Below are positions 60,198 to 64,000 of a DNA stretch of 64,000 nt, piece by piece. The DNA comes from Paraburkholderia bryophila. Its GTDB lineage: Bacteria > Pseudomonadota > Gammaproteobacteria > Burkholderiales > Burkholderiaceae. Every line of letters begins with the position of its first letter. Positions within the stretch are counted from its first letter, which is position 1. The position numbers and the translations under genes were made by a program. The notes under the pieces are model-generated. The model did no database searches and had not been told where the DNA came from. It saw nothing but the letters and a program-made list of their open reading frames with translations. The stretch is from positions 992,001-1,056,000 of the forward strand of contig NZ_JACCAS010000002.1 of NCBI RefSeq assembly GCF_013409255.1. The letters are read 5' to 3'.

Positions 60198-61061
60198 ATG
60201 ATCGCACAGACCCACCAGAGCGCCCCGACCCAGTTCGTCGAAGCAAACGGCGTCCGCTTCGCGTATCGCCGCTTCGGCAAGACCGGCGGCGTGCCGCTCG
60301 TGTTCAACATCCACTTCACCGGCACGATGGACCACTGGGACCCGGCCGTGACCGACGGCCTCGCGCAAGGCCGGGAGGTGATCCTGTTCAACAACGCCGG
60401 TATCTCCAGCAGCTCGGGCGAGGTGCCGGAATCGATCGAGGCGATGGCCGCCAACGCCGCCGCGTTCATCAAGGCGCTCGGCCTGACGCAGGTCGACGTG
60501 CTCGGTTTTTCGATGGGCGGTCTGATCGCGCAAACCCTGGCGATCGCCGAGCCGACGCTGGTGCGCCGTCTGATTCTGGTCGGCACGGGCCCGCGCAGCG
60601 GTGAAGGGATGGAATCGCTCACGCCGGAAGCGCAGGACATTTTCGGCGCGAGCTACGCCGAGCCGGACCATCTGTGGCTGCGCGTGCATTTCTCGCCTTC
60701 GGACGCGAGCCAGGCGGCGGGTCGCCGGTTCCTGCAGCGTTTCCGTCTGCGCAGCGAAGGACGCGACCCGGAAGCCAACGAGAAGGTCGCACCGGCGCAA
60801 CTCGCCGCGCTCGCCAAATGGGGCGCGCCGCGTCCGACGCCGTTCGACTACCTGAACGAGCTGAAGCAGCCCACGCTGGTGGTCAACGGCGACAACGACG
60901 TGATCATCTATTCGATCAATTCGTGGATTCTTCAGCAGAACCTGCCGAACGCTCAACTGATCCTCTATCCGGATGCGAACCACGGCTCGCTGTACCAGTA
61001 CCCGCAGCGCTTCGTCGCACACGTGGCGCAGTTCCTGGCGGAAACCGGCGCAGCTGACTAA
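60198..61061 (+). CDS. Alpha/beta hydrolase
   Basis: 287 residues. The nucleophile is Ser in GFSMGG near residue 110, with the fold motifs FNIHFTGTMDHW and LVVNGDNDVI, and the catalytic His in PDANHGSLYQYP. ATG 60198 has AGAGGAA upstream; an earlier ATG at 60165 has none. It could be a haloperoxidase-like or ester hydrolase. With the SDR gene 61 bp downstream it forms a pair controlled by the divergent LysR-type regulator. The substrate is unknown. Confidence 0.88.
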   Translation: MIAQTHQSAPTQFVEANGVRFAYRRFGKTGGVPLVFNIHFTGTMDHWDPAVTDGLAQGREVILFNNAGISSSSGEVPESIEAMAANAAAFIKALGLTQVDVLGFSMGGLIAQTLAIAEPTLVRRLILVGTGPRSGEGMESLTPEAQDIFGASYAEPDHLWLRVHFSPSDASQAAGRRFLQRFRLRSEGRDPEANEKVAPAQLAALAKWGAPRPTPFDYLNELKQPTLVVNGDNDVIIYSINSWILQQNLPNAQLILYPDANHGSLYQYPQRFVAHVAQFLAETGAAD

Positions 61062-61122
61062 GCGCGATCAATCCACCCAATCAACAAGTCATCGATTCGA
61101 TTTATCTAACCGGAGTCTCGCC

Positions 61123-61869
61123 ATGAACAACCTCACAGGAAAGACCGCGCTCGTTACGGGCGCTTCACGCGGCATCGGCCGCGCCAGCGCGCTCGCGCTC
61201 GCCCACGCCGGCGCGCAGGTGCTGGTTCACTACAGCAGCGGAGAGAAGGAAGCGGACGCCGTGGTCGCCGAAATTCGCGCGGCCGGAGGCAATGCGCAGA
61301 AAGTCGCCGCGAACTTACGCAATGCCGACGGTCCGCACGAACTGGCCAAACAGGTGCGCGCGGTGATCGGCCATCGGCTGGATATTCTGGTGGCGAACGC
61401 CGGCATTTCGAAAGCGGCGAGCATTGAAGACACGACCGTCGCGGATTTCGACAATCTGTTCGCCGTGAACGTGCGCGCGCCGTTCTTTCTCGTGCAACAG
61501 CTCTTGCCGGTGATGTGTAAGGGCAGCAGCGTGGTGCTGCTGTCGTCGCTCGCCGCGCGCGCCGCGGTCGGCACGCTGCCCGCTTATGCCGCGACCAAGG
61601 GCGCCGTGGATACGCTCGTCAGGCATTTTGCGGCCGCGCTCGGCGAACGCGGCATTCGTGTGAATGCGGTTGCGCCGGGGGTCGTTGAAACCGACATGTC
61701 CAATTTCACGAAAACCGATTCGGGACGCGAGGTCACGCTGAACATGCAGGCCTTGAAACGGGTCGCGCAACCGGACGATATTGCCGGCGCCGTGGCCTTC
61801 CTGGCCTCCGACGCCGCGCGCTGGATCACCGGTGAAACGCTGCACGTGGACGGCGGCTCGAAACTCTGA
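61123..61869 (+). CDS. SDR-family oxidoreductase
   Basis: 248 residues of the classical short-chain dehydrogenase type: TGASRGIGRA at residues 12-21, NAGIS, the catalytic Ser in LLSSLAARAA, and YAATK with Tyr and Lys near residues 152-156. The C-terminus ITGETLHVDGG is that of 3-oxoacyl-ACP-reductase-like members. It uses NADP(H) or NAD(H) on a carbonyl or alcohol. It follows the hydrolase gene as a likely operon. Confidence 0.92.
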   Translation: MNNLTGKTALVTGASRGIGRASALALAHAGAQVLVHYSSGEKEADAVVAEIRAAGGNAQKVAANLRNADGPHELAKQVRAVIGHRLDILVANAGISKAASIEDTTVADFDNLFAVNVRAPFFLVQQLLPVMCKGSSVVLLSSLAARAAVGTLPAYAATKGAVDTLVRHFAAALGERGIRVNAVAPGVVETDMSNFTKTDSGREVTLNMQALKRVAQPDDIAGAVAFLASDAARWITGETLHVDGGSKL

Positions 61870-61941
61870 GTTCGACGTTCGACGCGCGACGTTCAAAGCG
61901 CTAAACCCGACGCGCCGCCCGCTGACCGGCCAGCCTGCCGG

Positions 61942-62649
61942 TCACTTCCACATCGTGCGGCCGAGGAACGTCAGCGTGCGGTCCCACGCCTGCTGCGACC
62001 AGACCGGATCGAACTGGGTCCGCGGAATACGGCCGTAGCCGACCGCCGTTTCGTTGGCAAACGCGTGATGCGCGAGATAGCGATGGAATTCGACGTCGAC
62101 GTTCGCTTCGGTCAGCTTCTTTTCCAGCGCGTCGACCGTTTCCGCCGGGAAAAACTCGTCTTGCGTCGCCCAGTGGCCGATCACCGGCACCTTGATTTTC
62201 GACGCGTCGATATATTCCAGCGGCGGAAAGCCGTACCACACCACGCCGGCCGCCACTTCGGGGATATTGGATAGCGCGAGCAGGGTCAGTGCGCCGCCCA
62301 TGCAATAACCGGTCACCGCCACCTTATCCGCCTGCTGCTTCAGATATTGAACCGCGCCGCGCACGTCTTGCGTGGCGGCGTCGCCGAAATCGAGCGCGCT
62401 CATCAGATGGTGGGCCTCTTCCTGCTCGACGGTCGACTTGCCGCGGTACAGATCGGGCACCAGCGCGAGATAACCGGACAGGGCGAGCCGGTCGGCGACG
62501 CCGCGAATCTGGTCGTTCAACCCCCACCACTCCTGAATCACGACGACGGCGGGCGCGCCTTCCAGTTTCGCCGGTTTCGCGAGATAGCCTTGCAACGGCT
62601 TGCCGTCAGGCCGGTTAAAAGTGACCATCGATCCGTGTGGCTGTTTCAT
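61942..62649 (-). CDS. Dienelactone hydrolase family protein
   Basis: 235 residues. The nucleophile is Cys in GYCMGG near residue 115, as in dienelactone hydrolase, with IQEWWGLN near residue 39 and the His/Asp triad partners (ATQDEFFP, HAFAN) in place. GAGGAG precedes ATG 62649. It probably opens cyclic ester rings in aromatic-compound breakdown, though many family members have other esterase roles. It stands alone, convergent with the SDR gene. Confidence 0.9.
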   Translation of the reverse strand: MKQPHGSMVTFNRPDGKPLQGYLAKPAKLEGAPAVVVIQEWWGLNDQIRGVADRLALSGYLALVPDLYRGKSTVEQEEAHHLMSALDFGDAATQDVRGAVQYLKQQADKVAVTGYCMGGALTLLALSNIPEVAAGVVWYGFPPLEYIDASKIKVPVIGHWATQDEFFPAETVDALEKKLTEANVDVEFHRYLAHHAFANETAVGYGRIPRTQFDPVWSQQAWDRTLTFLGRTMWK

Positions 62650-62878
62650 CGGTTTCTCCTCGGGGTAGACGAAGCCGCTAGCATAGCGCCAGTGCCCCTC
62701 GTTCTGCCGGCGGCCTGCCATCCCGCGAGTCGTGCGAGATGCGTGCGCGATACGTACGATCAAGGCCCCACCCACGGCCGGCCTAGGGTCTTTGCACCGG
62801 GGCAACGATCGAATTTTGCGAAACCCGCCACTCGATCTCATACTGCCGGCTACCTATCGCTTCCGGTTCGGGTCAGTC

Positions 62879-63856
62879 ATGGTCGTACCCAAGTTCGTCG
62901 ACGCCATCCACCGCTCCGGAATGGGTGCCTGCGTCAAGCTGGTGATTGCACTGTCCGTCATTGCCGCCGTCCTCCTCCGTCCGGCGTTCTGCGGCGCGCC
63001 CCTCGCCGCCTCATCTCCCACCGCTGAGCCCTTGAATGTCATGCACGTCCGGATTCTTCGCGTACCCGGCGACACCGTGCGCGAAGGCCGCTGGGCTTTT
63101 CTGATCACCGCGCTGGACCACACCGTGCCGGCCTACGGCCCCTACGTGATCGACAGCTATTCGGCGGCCATGTCGGCGCGGCGCGAGATCGACGAGGTGA
63201 TCGCAGGACGCCTGATCAACGTGCTGGCCAGCGAACCCGGCCACCATGAACTCGACGCCGCGACCATTCCGATTCCCATTCCGATCGACCGCGGTCTGCT
63301 CGGCTATCGCGTGGCGCTCATCAACGAAGGCCAGCAGGCGAAGTTCAACGCGATCCACGACCTCGCGGGCCTGCGCACGCTGACGATCGGCCAGGGCCAG
63401 GATTGGGGCGATGTGCCGGTGTACCGGCTGGCCGGCGTGCCGCTCGTCACGGCGAGCCGCTACGACCTGCTGTTTCCGATGCTGGCCGATCATCGCTTCG
63501 ATATGTTTCCGCGCGGCGTGCTGGAAATCACTAGCGAGTTGAAAGCGTTTCAAACGAGTTTTCCACAGATGCGGGTCGAGTCCCATCTGCTGATCCGCTA
63601 TCCGTACGCGCAGTTTTTCTACGTCAGCAAAGACGACCCGATCCTCGCGAAGCGAATCAACGACGGCCTCGAAGCCATGTTGAAGGACGGCAGTTTCGAC
63701 GCGCTGTTTCGCGCGTATTTCTCGCGCAGCGTCGCCGATCTGCATCTCGAACGGCGCGTGCTGATCGACCTGAAGAATCCGTTTCTGCCGGCGTGGGTGC
63801 CGTTGGATCGCAAAGCGCTCTGGCTCGATCCATTTATCGGCAATAAGCGTAACTGA
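62879..63856 (+). CDS. Exported solute-binding-like protein
   Basis: 325 residues. An N-terminal hydrophobic segment (VKLVIALSVIAAVLLRPAFCG, cited by its ends) marks a signal or lipoprotein-like leader. The rest follows the pattern of periplasmic solute-binding proteins, with LAGLRTLTIGQGQDWGDVPVYR and a late LKDGSFDALFRAYF that is common in amino acid-binding proteins. No transporter partner is adjacent. The start at 62879 is one of several possible. The remaining 144 bp after its stop show only a short palindrome (TCAGGA-TT-TCCTGA at 63876-63889). Confidence 0.8.
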   Translation: MVVPKFVDAIHRSGMGACVKLVIALSVIAAVLLRPAFCGAPLAASSPTAEPLNVMHVRILRVPGDTVREGRWAFLITALDHTVPAYGPYVIDSYSAAMSARREIDEVIAGRLINVLASEPGHHELDAATIPIPIPIDRGLLGYRVALINEGQQAKFNAIHDLAGLRTLTIGQGQDWGDVPVYRLAGVPLVTASRYDLLFPMLADHRFDMFPRGVLEITSELKAFQTSFPQMRVESHLLIRYPYAQFFYVSKDDPILAKRINDGLEAMLKDGSFDALFRAYFSRSVADLHLERRVLIDLKNPFLPAWVPLDRKALWLDPFIGNKRN

Positions 63857-64000
63857 AAGATCGGCTGACAGTGGCTCAGGATTTCCTGACCTCAGAATCA
63901 GCAATGCGGCCGCCCAGAGTCCGCGCCGCCTGACGTTCAGCAGACGGCAACGCGTTTACAGTGGAGCGTCCCCTTCCGTTTCCGGATGACCGTCATGCCC

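Noticed and set aside
63876..63889. Palindrome TCAGGATTTCCTGA as a terminator
   Set aside because: The stem is short with a 2-base centre and no T-run follows; noted only as a palindrome.
63011..63904. Minus-strand open frame over the solute-binding-like gene
   Set aside because: The plus strand encodes a signal peptide and a recognisable binding-protein pattern; the minus frame has no domain.

Overview
The window is high-GC DNA with the gene style of Burkholderiaceae (Burkholderia, Paraburkholderia or Trinickia). Markers for this are a DUF2970 protein, a sulfite reductase followed by DUF934, a MocR regulator, and very large non-ribosomal peptide synthetase (NRPS) genes. I saw no rRNA, tRNA, CRISPR array or insertion sequence.

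Positions 1-30,639, all on the minus strand, hold a lipopeptide siderophore locus that continues past the left edge. In transcription order it encodes an MbtH-like protein, a type II thioesterase, a cupin protein resembling the N-N-bond-forming enzyme SznF, and three NRPSs. The first NRPS carries a YqcI/YcgG (GntA-like heme N-hydroxylase) domain fused in front of a fatty acyl-AMP ligase. The domain order and hand-read specificity codes give acyl-X-Asp-Thr-(D-allo)Thr-(D)Y-Gly-Y..., where the two Y-activating A domains are nearly identical in DNA. This matches, as I remember it, gramibactin and its relatives, where Y is the diazeniumdiolate amino acid graminine made from arginine. A good Fur box lies upstream of the mbtH-like gene, so iron control is likely. 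The module activating X is unassigned and may set this product apart.

An AT-rich 1.2-kb spacer (30,640-31,885) separates this locus from a four-gene plus-strand operon (31,886-38,157). That operon encodes UDP-xylose synthase, UDP-glucose 4-epimerase, UDP-glucose dehydrogenase and a membrane GT2 glycosyltransferase fused to a GH26-like glycosidase: sugar-nucleotide supply plus polysaccharide synthesis.

From 38.2 to 41.3 kb, a small membrane protein and a carotenoid oxygenase both have near-identical palindromes in their upstream regions, next to a TetR-type regulator that probably binds them. From 41.3 to 50 kb are a MocR regulator, DUF2970, sulfite reductase plus DUF934, an HxlR regulator, an ABC exporter, a flavin reductase and a repeat-bearing anchored protein. 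From 49.4 to 53.3 kb a ROK repressor diverges from an APC permease and a ROK kinase. The remainder holds a PRC-barrel protein, an orphan sugar-binding protein, a leucine-rich-repeat protein kinase, an O6-alkylguanine methyltransferase with a possible sliding-clamp motif, a secreted hydrolase, a LysR regulator diverging from a hydrolase/SDR pair, a dienelactone hydrolase and an exported solute-binding-like protein.
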